Shown here one piece after another: positions 45,296 to 53,807 of a stretch of DNA of 64,000 nt; positions within the stretch are counted from its first letter, which is position 1; each line of letters opens with the position of its first letter. The notes below the pieces were generated by a model that ran no database searches, was not told the origin of the DNA, and worked only from the letters and a program-made list of their open reading frames with translations. Position numbers and translations under genes: made by a program. Location: contig NZ_CP017704.1 of the NCBI RefSeq assembly GCF_002243645.1, positions 496,001 through 560,000 on the forward strand, read 5' to 3'. The stretch comes from Peribacillus simplex NBRC 15720 = DSM 1321. Its GTDB lineage: Bacteria > Bacillota > Bacilli > Bacillales > DSM-1321.

Positions 45296-46573
45296 TTATG
45301 AGGACTTAAGATCAAAGTCATCCGAACTTTTATTTTTATGATTCCCTTTTAATTTGGCAGGTTTTACGAATATCGCAAACAGGATGCCAAAAGCCAGGAC
45401 AAGGATGGCCATGAACAATATCGATAAGTTATAACCCAATAGTTGATTTCCTCCAGCTAAACTTATGATATAGCCAGTTAACAGAGGTGCAATAATGCCT
45501 GCTATATTCCCTGAAGATGTTAAGATGCTTGTCATCAATCCCCCCCGCTCTTGCATTTCATTGATCATGATCGTAGGTCCTATCGGTAAAATGGCATATG
45601 TAAGGCCCTTTGCTAAACACATGGCGACTATCACCCAGATTGGATTATGAAACACCATGATTGAGGAAAAGAACAATGCACCAAGAATCATAGCGCCCGC
45701 GACGACAAATACCCTCGATGACCGCCAATTCTGATTCTTCTTGAATAAATGATCAGACACCATCGATACACCCATATAAATACATACGGAAACGACTCCA
45801 ATTATCGCAACGCTGGTTCCCATCTGACCGGGAGTCATTTTTATGGCCTCCACTAAATAAATCGGGAGCCAAACAGAAAACCAAACAACTAAAATATACG
45901 TTGAAAAATAAGCGAGTGTAGTAAACAAAGCAGTAGGTGAAGCCAGTAGCAACAAAAAGTCTTTCACTTTTATTTTTTCTAGTCTTGGTTTCTTTTTCTT
46001 TTGTACGTTTTCATATACTTCAACTGGATTTTCCTTTGTTAAAAATTGAAAGAGGAAGAACCAAACAAGGCTTGCTGCACCAAGAGCGGCAAAGGCAGCC
46101 TTCCAGCCGAATATCGTTATTAAGGAAACGAGGATCGGTGCCACAATCATCGCACCAACGGTTCCTCCGCCAACCACTACCGAATTGGCAAAGCCTTTCA
46201 GTTTCGGCGGAAACCACTTATCGGCATGACTGTAAGCAATTGGGCTATAAGGCCCTTCGAATGCGCCCAGTAAAATTCTGTATAGAATTAATAATGGAAG
46301 AGCGGTAATGGCTAAAACGCCGAATTGCAAAACAGTCCATGTCAGCATGATGAACCCAAGCACTTTTTTAGCCCCCAGCCGATCAGCCCATGCTGCCCCA
46401 AAAATACCTGTTACTGGGTAGAGCCAATAATAACTGCTTCCAACAAGGCCCCACTCCGCATAGGAAAGATCGAATTCCTTCATGATAGGAACCGCTGCAA
46501 GACCTACGATAGATTTATCTGCAAAATTGATGACGGCCCCAAAGAATAATAGAATGAGAACAACCCAACGCAT
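45296..46573 (-). CDS. MFS transporter (anion:cation symporter-like)
   Basis: 425 aa, about 12 membrane segments, GAGGAGGG before the ATG. VINFADKSIVGLAAVPIMKE, the loop 2-3 motif FGAAWADRLGAKKVLG and YRILLGAFEGPYSPIAYSHA resemble the ACS family (organic anion carriers such as hexuronate or phthalate permeases). Position inside the acyl-CoA operon suggests that it imports the carboxylic acid that the ligases activate. Confidence 0.9.
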   Translation of the reverse strand: MRWVVLILLFFGAVINFADKSIVGLAAVPIMKEFDLSYAEWGLVGSSYYWLYPVTGIFGAAWADRLGAKKVLGFIMLTWTVLQFGVLAITALPLLILYRILLGAFEGPYSPIAYSHADKWFPPKLKGFANSVVVGGGTVGAMIVAPILVSLITIFGWKAAFAALGAASLVWFFLFQFLTKENPVEVYENVQKKKKPRLEKIKVKDFLLLLASPTALFTTLAYFSTYILVVWFSVWLPIYLVEAIKMTPGQMGTSVAIIGVVSVCIYMGVSMVSDHLFKKNQNWRSSRVFVVAGAMILGALFFSSIMVFHNPIWVIVAMCLAKGLTYAILPIGPTIMINEMQERGGLMTSILTSSGNIAGIIAPLLTGYIISLAGGNQLLGYNLSILFMAILVLAFGILFAIFVKPAKLKGNHKNKSSDDFDLKSS

Positions 46574-46674
46574 ATGAATCCCTCCTCTTCTTTATTTTTG
46601 TATACAAACTCGTATACCATCCAACGTAGGTTTGATCATAAATGGTTGGATGAGCTAACCACATTCCCCCTCTT

Positions 46675-48276
46675 TCATTCCTTTTCCAATTCTTCTTTAA
46701 CTAACAATCTTTTTAATAGTTTACCCACTGTATTTCGCGGAAGTTCTTTTCTCAATTCAAATACTTTTGGTACCTTATAAGGCGTCAATTGGGAATAACA
46801 ATATCCTTCTATTTCTTCAAGATCCACGGAAGCGCTTTCTTTAGGTACGATGAACGCTTTCACAATTTCGCCTTTTTCTTTATGGGGGATGCCCACCACA
46901 GCTGCCTCTTTAATTGCAGGATGTTCATACAGAACTCCTTCTACCTCCTGAGGGTAAATATTAAATCCGCCGACGATGATCATTTCTTTTTTTCTCCCGA
47001 CTATATAGAAATATCCTTCGTCATCCATCACAGCAAGATCGCCAGTATATAGCCAGTCATTCTGTAATGCCTTTTGGGTTTCGGCTTCGTTATTCCAATA
47101 ACCCTTCATGATTTGGGGGCCTTTTATGAGCAACTCCCCGACGCATGTGTTAGGCACTTCATTATTTTCATCGTCAATGATCATACAGTCCGTACCAGGA
47201 AAAGGGATGCCAATGCTTCCTATTTTCCTTTTTCCGAAAGGCGGATTACGATGAGTGGAAGGTGAAGCCTCCGACAAACCGAAACCCTCTCCGATTTTGG
47301 CACCGGTCAGCTCCTCAAATCGCTTAATTACTTCAACCGGCAGGGGCGCCGATCCACAAGAACAACTTTTTAAACAATTCAGTCCATAGTTTTCAATTCC
47401 TGGATGATTGACGAATGCATTATACATCTTTGGAACTCCTGGAAAGAAAGTCGGACGATACTCTTTTATTTTTGCAAGTACATCTTGAAGTTCGAATTTA
47501 GGAAATAAGAGGATGGCAGCTCCAATATAGATACCTAGATTCATAGCACTTGTCATGGCATAAACATGGTAAAGAGGCGTAGCTGCCAAAACGATTTCTT
47601 CGCCAGGTCTCAGGGAATCTCCATACATTTCAAAACTCTGCACGACATTAGAGGTTAAATTATGGTGAGTAAGCATGACACCCTTCATCTTCCCAGTGGT
47701 GCCGCCAGTATATTGGATGACTGCAGTATCGTCATGCGGGCTTATCATTTCGGGCTTCATAATGGCCTCCCCGGTTTCAATCATTGTTTGAAGGGAAGCA
47801 GAACCATTTTGATCATTTTCCGTGTCAATGCAAACATCAAATTCATATATCACTTTCGTTTCTTCGATTGTATTTGCGGCCGTTTGGTCAAATACAATAT
47901 TCTTGGTATCCGAGTCTATTAAAATTTGCAATAGTTCCCGTGGTTTATACATGGGATTAATTTGTACAACTAACAGACCTAGTGCCTGGGCAGCGTAATA
48001 ACTGATTATGAAATAAGGGTGGTTGGCCATCATCAGACCAATCCGTTCACCTTTAACAAAGCCCATTTCTCTCCATTTACCTGCAAGTTTGTCTACCTGC
48101 ATTTTTAGATTCTTATAATCCATGGACTGGTCTTCATAAATGATGGCTGTATGGTGTGGAAACTTACTTGCTGTTACATCAAGCAGTGAATAGACGGATA
48201 TTTCCGGTAGCTTCATAGATTTCATTCTTTCAACATACCACTGCTCCCATGGTTTAATTATCGTTTTTCGCACCAT
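46675..48276 (-). CDS. AMP-forming acyl-CoA ligase (long-chain type), copy 1
   Basis: 533 aa; I take the ATG preceded by GGAGGGATA, five codons into the open frame. Motifs: VIQYTGGTTGKMKGVMLTH, GEGFGLSEASPSTHRNP, DWLYTGDLAVMDDEGY, GRKKEMIIVGGFNIYP and the Lys in PRNTVGKLLKR. Similar organisation to the last gene of the operon but clearly diverged. As first gene it directly follows the (TTA)9 tract and the sigma-54 promoter, so its expression sets that of the operon. Confidence 0.93.
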   Translation of the reverse strand: MVRKTIIKPWEQWYVERMKSMKLPEISVYSLLDVTASKFPHHTAIIYEDQSMDYKNLKMQVDKLAGKWREMGFVKGERIGLMMANHPYFIISYYAAQALGLLVVQINPMYKPRELLQILIDSDTKNIVFDQTAANTIEETKVIYEFDVCIDTENDQNGSASLQTMIETGEAIMKPEMISPHDDTAVIQYTGGTTGKMKGVMLTHHNLTSNVVQSFEMYGDSLRPGEEIVLAATPLYHVYAMTSAMNLGIYIGAAILLFPKFELQDVLAKIKEYRPTFFPGVPKMYNAFVNHPGIENYGLNCLKSCSCGSAPLPVEVIKRFEELTGAKIGEGFGLSEASPSTHRNPPFGKRKIGSIGIPFPGTDCMIIDDENNEVPNTCVGELLIKGPQIMKGYWNNEAETQKALQNDWLYTGDLAVMDDEGYFYIVGRKKEMIIVGGFNIYPQEVEGVLYEHPAIKEAAVVGIPHKEKGEIVKAFIVPKESASVDLEEIEGYCYSQLTPYKVPKVFELRKELPRNTVGKLLKRLLVKEELEKE

Positions 48277-48326
48277 TATCCCTCCACACATAAACGAATT
48301 TCATATCGTGCATGTTTGATTTATAC

Positions 48327-48353
48327 TTATTATTATTATTATTATTATTATTA
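48327..48353. repeat. (TTA)9 microsatellite in the operon leader
   Basis: Nine uninterrupted TTA units. On the coding strand it is (TAA)9 beginning about 7 bp after the -12 element of the sigma-54 promoter, so the expected transcription start falls in it. Confidence 0.9.
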
Positions 48354-48359
48354 GGATTA

Positions 48360-48375
48360 TGCAACTTGCATGCCA
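48360..48375 (-). promoter_or_regulatory. Sigma-54 (-24/-12) promoter of the acyl-CoA operon
   Basis: Minus strand TGGCATGCAAGTTGCA fits TGGCAYRNNNNTTGCW at every fixed position. Together with flanks it is nearly the same as the hutG promoter (GGACTTGGCATG-x-AA-x-TTGC-x-TAAT). Confidence 0.85.
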
Positions 48376-48417
48376 AGTCCTATTTTGGTGTAAAATCGCT
48401 TAGTATTAAGATCAGTC

Positions 48418-48497
48418 AATTCATTAATGAATTTTATTCACATATAATGCCTTTCTATAGAGGATTCATCGAAATACCAATAATTCATTATTGAATT
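48418..48497. promoter_or_regulatory. Paired palindromes, probable activator-binding sites
   Basis: AATTCATTAATGAATT (48418-48433, perfect) and AATTCATTATTGAATT (48482-48497, one central mismatch), 64 bp apart, 43-122 bp upstream of the -24 element: the distance at which sigma-54 activators bind. Confidence 0.6.
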
Positions 48498-49121
48498 TTT
48501 AAAGGCTCTGGTTGGTTTTCAATCGATATGAAAAGTAGGTTTTTACCATATTATAGATTATATCTACTCACAAATCGTGATTTTGATTTTATCCATAGTG
48601 TATTATAGAATTTGAAAAGCCCATCCAACTAAGGGTGGGCAAGTGCAATGTTAATTGAAACTTGGCTTACGAGTAAATAAATAAAAAATCTATAGCACAA
48701 CTTCCATTCCTAGATTTTTAGATTTTGCGCATTCGTAGACTGATTTTGACACCGTGTATCCAAGAATCATCCAAACCAATATACTCCAATATTTTTAGAG
48801 GTTTTTAAATCTATAAGGTATTTAAAAGTAAAAAGCCAATAATGGTTGCAAAGCAAAAGAAATCCCAAAAATAAAGGTGGGTAAAAATATTTTCACTTTT
48901 TAGTATCTCTCTTAGTATATGTTTGATGAACAGTTCATATAAACTATGTTACTTTAATTAACCAGCCCCGTTAGTCGAATAAGAAAAGGGGCTGCCGCAG
49001 CAACCCCATTGTTCAACGAAAACCCCCTTTACTTTAAGAAAAATCCGCTCAAACCCTCTGGATATAGAGTGTTTTTTTGTAAATAATAAGATTGTTAAAC
49101 AATAAACTGAGGAGGACTTGT
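48498..49121. other. Intergenic region with repeat copy
   Basis: Over 600 bp with no gene seen. A GCCCATCC/GGGTGGGC hairpin at 48619-48640 with T-run on the minus strand, and a dispersed-repeat relative with a GC-rich hairpin at 48962-49030 (CCAGCCCCGTTAGTCGAATA start). Confidence 0.5.
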
Positions 49122-49172
49122 ATGCAACAGGATCAACAAGCTAATGAGAATTATACAGAACATACATTCTGA
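49122..49172 (+). CDS. Sixteen-codon open frame with a strong ribosome binding site (remnant or leader peptide)
   Basis: GAGGAGGACTTGT precedes an ATG; the product MQQDQQANENYTEHTF is 16 aa. Either the 5' scrap of a lost gene or a leader peptide; the GntR gene starts about 265 bp further on. No family recognised. Confidence 0.3.
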   Translation: MQQDQQANENYTEHTF

Positions 49173-49436
49173 AATATGTACTAGTGATATGGTTTAAAAC
49201 AATTATTGCGAAATATGTGTTCCTGTAAAACCGTTATATTTTGATTTGAGGTGGAATTTTCTTTAATCATCAATTATGACCTTTACCAAGATTATCTGTT
49301 TTTCTATTTTACCAATTGAGAGAGTGATTGTTTTTCTGTTATGATTTTACTTGTAAAGTCATAATATAACCTTGTTAATCATAACCTACTCAACAGTATT
49401 TGGTTATGTGTTACATAAAAATTGAAATTTGTCGGG

Positions 49437-50243
49437 ATGAGTGATAATGAAATGAATAATCAAAAAACACCTCAAACACCTGATTCTAATGTTAAAAGAC
49501 TAGATCAGTCTGACCTTGCTCTAGCTGTTGGTTCATTTTTATCTAATTTAGATGTAAATGGAGAGTCACGATTGCCACAACGTGCTTATCTAGCTGTTCG
49601 ACATGCGATTCGCCACCTTCAATTGCCGCCTGGACAGACTGTGCTAGAGAGGGAAATGGCAGAAATCCTGGGCATGAGCAGGACACCTGTACGTGAATCA
49701 CTTGTCCGTTTGGAAACGGAAGGATGGGTACGGCTCATACCGCGTCGTGGTTTTATTGTTGCACCACTTGTAGCAGATGATCTTCAACAGATTTATGAAG
49801 TGGTGGAAGCGCTCGATGGTGTTGCAGGCAGACTCGCTACCGGTCGTGCTACTCACCAAGAGTTAAACCAACTTGAGCATCTGATTGAAGAACAAGAAAA
49901 GGCACTAGAACTAAACGATCTACTTTCATGGACAGAACTTGATGATCAATTTCATAATTATATTGTTGATTTAGCCCAAAACCCACGCCTCAGAGGGATT
50001 GTTGACAGTCAGTCTGACCAACTCTATCGCGCACGCTTATACACAATTGGGCTTCGACCAAAGCCAACACGATCAGTGACTGAACATAAGGCGATTTTAG
50101 CAGTCATGCGAGCAGGCGAGCCTGAAGCTGTACGAACTATGTTGCAGTCTCATCGCTATAGAGCGCGCAACGAAATTCTAGAGGCTCTTCAATCTATGCC
50201 TCCATTACCGGAAGAAACGGGAAATAAGGAGACTTTTCCCTGA
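49437..50243 (+). CDS. GntR-family regulator with FCD ligand domain
   Basis: 268 aa from the ATG before SDNEMNN; ribosome binding is weak at all candidate starts (a TTG lies 15 bp earlier, an ATG 15 bp later). Winged helix at about 45-110 (AVRHAIRHLQLPPGQTVLE, EMAEILGMSRTPVRESLVRL, RLIPRRGFIVAPL) and an FCD domain behind it (EVVEALDGVAGRLATGRA; DDQFHNYIVDLAQNPRL; EHKAILAVMRAGEPEAVR, with metal-type His residues). FCD regulators bind organic acids and usually repress. The nearby TAATGTATACATTA palindromes in two promoters are its likely operators. Confidence 0.9.
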   Translation: MSDNEMNNQKTPQTPDSNVKRLDQSDLALAVGSFLSNLDVNGESRLPQRAYLAVRHAIRHLQLPPGQTVLEREMAEILGMSRTPVRESLVRLETEGWVRLIPRRGFIVAPLVADDLQQIYEVVEALDGVAGRLATGRATHQELNQLEHLIEEQEKALELNDLLSWTELDDQFHNYIVDLAQNPRLRGIVDSQSDQLYRARLYTIGLRPKPTRSVTEHKAILAVMRAGEPEAVRTMLQSHRYRARNEILEALQSMPPLPEETGNKETFP

Positions 50244-50270
50244 TGTAATAATCTATTATTATTAATAAAG

Positions 50271-50314
50271 AAAGGCTGTAGAGATTTCACAGAAATCAAC
50301 TACAGCCTTTTTTT
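50271..50314. terminator. Terminator between gntR-type and FAH genes
   Basis: AAAGGCTGTAG / CTACAGCCTTT arms, 18-nt loop, then a T-run on the plus strand; A-rich on the other side. Confidence 0.85.
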
Positions 50315-50422
50315 GTTAGACAGTCGTGCTTAATATTGATAAATCAGTTTTGATATGATGTTTATTATCATAAACTAACCCATTATTGAATTAGCACCCA
50401 TTAATTTTCGGTATAGTATTTT

Positions 50423-51226
50423 CTATTTTACAAAGTTACAAAGCTTACCAATCTGCTCTACTTCAACAACTACCATATCTCCCGACTTCATTGGGCAACT
50501 TCCAGAAGGCGAACCAGTAGCCAAAACATCACCCGGCTCTAGTGTCATAACCTGTGAAATCCAACTGATAAGGAAAGGAATTGAAAGTGACATCTGATTA
50601 GTATTACCCTCTTGTACAACTTTGCCGTTTAATGTTGTAACGATTCGTAAATTAGTTGGATCTATTCCTTTTACAATACACGGACCCAACGGGCCAAAGG
50701 TATCAAAACCTTTACCGCGCGTAAATTGGGGATCAGTTTTTGTAAGATCTCTTGCAGTCACATCATTAAATATAGTACAGCCAAAAACATAATCCAATGC
50801 TTCTTCTTCTTTTATATTTTTGCCGCGTTTACCAATAACGAGTGCCACTTCCCCCTCCATCTCCACCTGCTTGGTTAAATCACTAGAGGGAAGAATGATT
50901 TCTCCCTGATCTGGAATCACCGAAGATGTAGGTTTTAAAAACAAGAACGGTTCTTTCAGATTTGCCTTCCCCCCAGTCTCTTTTGCGTGTTCAACATATG
51001 TCCATCCAAAATTAACGACTTTTGAGGGTACTACTGGCTCCAAAATTTTCACATCACTATATTTAACTCTTGATCCATCATATTTTAGTTCATTGTTTAC
51101 AACTTCAACAAAATCACTAGACAATTGTAGAATTTCCCCATCTTCAACAATTCCGTAATATACTTTTCCGTTATGTTGCTGATAGCGAACTATCGTTTGT
51201 GTTTTTTGTAGTACCTGCATGACCAC
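50423..51226 (-). CDS. Fumarylacetoacetate hydrolase (FAH) family protein
   Basis: 267 aa from GTG (GGAG 5 bp upstream); an ATG two codons later is equally possible. FAH-fold core: VVNFGWTYVEHAKETGG, FLKPTSSVIPDQGEI, VEMEGEVALVIGKRG (metal Glu pair), FNDVTARDL (metal Asp), GKGFDTFGPLGPCIV and LEPGDVLATGSPSG. The family splits C-C bonds of 2,4-dioxo acids, hydrates 2-keto-4-pentenoate or decarboxylates oxaloacetate. It lies 14 bp after the fumarase beta gene, so its substrate probably feeds or drains the dicarboxylic acid pool; fumarylpyruvate hydrolase or oxaloacetate decarboxylase activities would fit. Confidence 0.88.
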   Translation of the reverse strand: MVMQVLQKTQTIVRYQQHNGKVYYGIVEDGEILQLSSDFVEVVNNELKYDGSRVKYSDVKILEPVVPSKVVNFGWTYVEHAKETGGKANLKEPFLFLKPTSSVIPDQGEIILPSSDLTKQVEMEGEVALVIGKRGKNIKEEEALDYVFGCTIFNDVTARDLTKTDPQFTRGKGFDTFGPLGPCIVKGIDPTNLRIVTTLNGKVVQEGNTNQMSLSIPFLISWISQVMTLEPGDVLATGSPSGSCPMKSGDMVVVEVEQIGKLCNFVK

Positions 51227-51240
51227 ACCAACTCCATAAC

Positions 51241-51852
51241 TTACTTGATGAATCTTACTTGCTTACTGATCAACTCATATTGTTCTTCCTTCTTTTTATT
51301 GAACTCCACCTTATTTTCTTCAAAGATGTTATTTCCTTCTGTATCAATGGAAACAATAAGAGGACCGAACTCATTCACTTCACATACCCAAAGAGATTCT
51401 GGCATTCCAAGGTCTTTCCAGTGTACTTCTCTAATTTGTTCAACCTTTGTTGCTGCATAAACAGCATTTCCGGCTGGATAGACGAGATGCAGTGCTTTAT
51501 GATTCTTGCATCCTTCTTCAGTGTTCTTCCCCATTCCACCTTTTCCAACAATAAGTTTAACACCTGTTTCTTCGATAAATTCCTTTTCAAATTTCTCCAT
51601 TCTCATACTCGTTGTTGGACCAATAGAAACAATCTCGTAATTTTCATTTCCAAGGTCTCTAACAATGGGACCTGCGTGAAATATAGCTTTCCCCTTAAGA
51701 TCTACAGGTAAAGGAATCTTCTCTTCTATGAGTCTCCTGTGGGCAACATCTCTGCAAGTAACCAGTGTACCTGTTAGGTAGATAATGTCTCCAATTCTTA
51801 TTTCCTTAAGATCCTCATCTTTTATAGGGGTGGTTAATACTTTTTTACTCAT
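51241..51852 (-). CDS. Class I fumarase / L-tartrate dehydratase beta subunit
   Basis: 203 aa. C-terminal unit of the [4Fe-4S] hydro-lyases: [54 protein letters not shown] and [18 protein letters not shown]. Works as a heterodimer with the subunit encoded just upstream, whose stop overlaps this start by 4 bp (translational coupling). Sequence alone does not separate fumarate, L-tartrate and mesaconate specificity. Confidence 0.9.
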   Translation of the reverse strand: MSKKVLTTPIKDEDLKEIRIGDIIYLTGTLVTCRDVAHRRLIEEKIPLPVDLKGKAIFHAGPIVRDLGNENYEIVSIGPTTSMRMEKFEKEFIEETGVKLIVGKGGMGKNTEEGCKNHKALHLVYPAGNAVYAATKVEQIREVHWKDLGMPESLWVCEVNEFGPLIVSIDTEGNNIFEENKVEFNKKKEEQYELISKQVRFIK

Positions 51853-52760
51853 AGTGTTACCCCCTCGTGAGTACTAATTTCATAGTTCAAATTGCTGTCA
51901 AAGGTGATCTTTCCTCTTCTATGGGACCAGCACCCTGTATTAACTGCAACTCCAATAGTAGAAGGATGTCTTGCCGTATTCACAACATTTACACCCATGA
52001 CAGATTTAGATCCCTTAAGTCCCTGAGGACCAAGGCCAATAGCGTTAATTCCATCTTCAAGAAGCTTTTCCATCTTAGCAGCATTTTCATTTTCATTACG
52101 ACTTCCAACAGGTCTCATAAGAGCTTTTTTAGAGTTCATAGCTGCTGTTTCTACAGAAGTACCGACGCCTACACCAACAAGAAGTGGAGGACAGGCATTA
52201 ATTCCATAACTAGTCATCCGATCGAGTACAAACTTTACCACACCTTCATAGCCTTCACCCGGCATTAGAACCGTCGCCACTCCAGGAAGGGTACAACCTC
52301 CTCCTGCCATATAAGTATAGATTTCCACTTTATCACTGTCTTCTGCAATTTCCCAGAAGATGCTTGGTGAACCGTCACCGATGTTCTTTCCTGTATTGTA
52401 CTCATCAAATGTTTCTACAGAATTGTGTCGTAATGGAGTTTCTTGAGTTGACTTATACACACTATCCCTCAGAATACTATCTAACTGTCCAATCAGGGGG
52501 AAGTTCTGTCCGCACTTAACAAAAAACTGGAGAACACCTGTATCCTGACATGAAGGTCTCTTTAACTCATAAGCCAGCTTCTGATTATCAAACATCGTTT
52601 TGTAAATGATTTTTGCAAGCTTATTATCTTCCTCTTCACTTAGTTCTTTCAGTTTATTTTCCACATCATCAGGAAGTTTGTAGCTGACAAGGGAGACAAA
52701 CCTTGCCATCAAATCAGTCATCTTTTCTTTTTTCTGTAACTTTTCCATAATAACGCTCAT
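51849..52760 (-). CDS. Class I fumarase / L-tartrate dehydratase alpha subunit
   Basis: 303 aa with AAAAGGAGAG before the ATG. The three cluster Cys appear in [28 protein letters not shown] and [11 protein letters not shown], where one iron of the [4Fe-4S] cluster binds substrate. First gene of the alpha-beta-FAH operon. The promoter 440 bp upstream has a GntR-type palindrome in its spacer, so the operon is probably repressed until an organic acid appears. Confidence 0.92.
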   Translation of the reverse strand: MSVIMEKLQKKEKMTDLMARFVSLVSYKLPDDVENKLKELSEEEDNKLAKIIYKTMFDNQKLAYELKRPSCQDTGVLQFFVKCGQNFPLIGQLDSILRDSVYKSTQETPLRHNSVETFDEYNTGKNIGDGSPSIFWEIAEDSDKVEIYTYMAGGGCTLPGVATVLMPGEGYEGVVKFVLDRMTSYGINACPPLLVGVGVGTSVETAAMNSKKALMRPVGSRNENENAAKMEKLLEDGINAIGLGPQGLKGSKSVMGVNVVNTARHPSTIGVAVNTGCWSHRRGKITFDSNLNYEISTHEGVTL

Positions 52761-53200
52761 AATAACTCTCCTTTTTTATCTTTAATATTTTTGTGTAGAA
52801 AGGGAAGAAAATTGGTAACTGTCTTCAAAGTTATAATGAAAGAATTTTCTGACACCAATACCCCTGTTCCAGCTATATCGATTGCTAAGCTAACGCGAGT
52901 GAACTCACAAACAACAGGATCGTGTTAAAGTTTTTCTAATCCTTTAGCATCCACCATATGCCCATTTTCGAGATACTTACAACCTTAAAGGGAGAAATCG
53001 CTTTCAAAAGAAAATTACACGCCTGATGCTTGAGCCAAATGAGTCAGTAAATGTAACCATACTGTTTATCTCCTTTCAAAATCCTTCATCAGGGATAACA
53101 GCTAGATGCAAAACAGGTTTTTCACTCATTGCTAGCTCTCCTACCACGATTCACATCTCTTGCATGTGAATCAGCTTAATGTAAATATCTTATGAGCTAA
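52761..53200. other. Long leader of the fumarase operon, possible decayed gene
   Basis: 440 bp. On the minus strand an open run reads YLENGHMVDAKGLEKL, stop, HDPVVCEFTRVSLAIDIAG, which looks like decayed coding DNA, but I cannot name it and there is no start signal. Confidence 0.3.
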
Positions 53201-53229
53201 TTATTAAATAATGTATACATTAAAGTCAA
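53201..53229 (-). promoter_or_regulatory. Promoter of the fumarase-FAH operon with operator in the spacer
   Basis: -35 TTGACT (53224-53229), 17-bp spacer, -10 TAATAA (53201-53206). The palindrome TAATGTATACATTA (53209-53222) fills the spacer. Confidence 0.72.
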
Positions 53230-53355
53230 TGGTTTTATTTTATTTTAATAAAATTAATTTCCTAATAAATACGTCCTTTTTCCTCTATATAATGTATTTA
53301 TCTGTGTTTTTTTAAATTACCACAATGAAAAAGGTTGAATATTCTAAAAATTAAG

Positions 53356-53385
53356 TTGACATTAATGTATACATTAACATACAAT
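53356..53385 (+). promoter_or_regulatory. Promoter of the CitMHS transporter gene with operator in the spacer
   Basis: -35 TTGACA (53356-53361), 17-18-bp spacer, -10 ATACAA/TACAAT (53379-53385). The palindrome TTAATGTATACATTAA (53362-53377) fills the spacer, mirroring the divergent promoter. Confidence 0.75.
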
Positions 53386-53807
53386 CAAATTTAGAAATAT
53401 AAGGAGTGATATTATTGGATACGCTTTCAAATTAAGTTTTCATCTGTAATCATTCTTAAGCTAGATAACTTGGATTTTAGAAAAAAAGACCTGTCACACA
53501 AAAATTAATGAAATGGAGGTATAGGTAAAAAGAGAACGTTTTAGCAACATTGCCCTACCAATGTATTCTCCTACATCACACGATTTGTTTTTTTCGTATT
53601 ATCATAAGGGATGAACATTTTTGTATACGCTTCCATTGCTAACAAGTTAGTTTCATCAAGTAAATGAAAAAGAACCTAGAACCTCCTTAGTTGGCCCTTC
53701 TGATAAGGTTCTGGATAAAAGATAAATATATTCATAGCTTAATAGCGTAGTAACTATTTAAAATTACAAATAACTTAAGTTCATACTTTATACGGGAGCT
53801 GGTTTGT
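53386..53807 (+). other. Leader of the CitMHS gene
   Basis: About 420 nt. AAGGAGTGATATTA precedes a six-codon TTG frame (53415-53435, MDTLSN). A stem AGAACCT/AGGTTCT lies near 53676-53714. No known riboswitch recognised. Confidence 0.4.

Noticed and set aside
49380..49436. GntR autoregulatory palindrome in front of the regulator gene
   Set aside because: No TGTATACA-type site is present upstream of this gene, so autoregulation by that motif is not supported.
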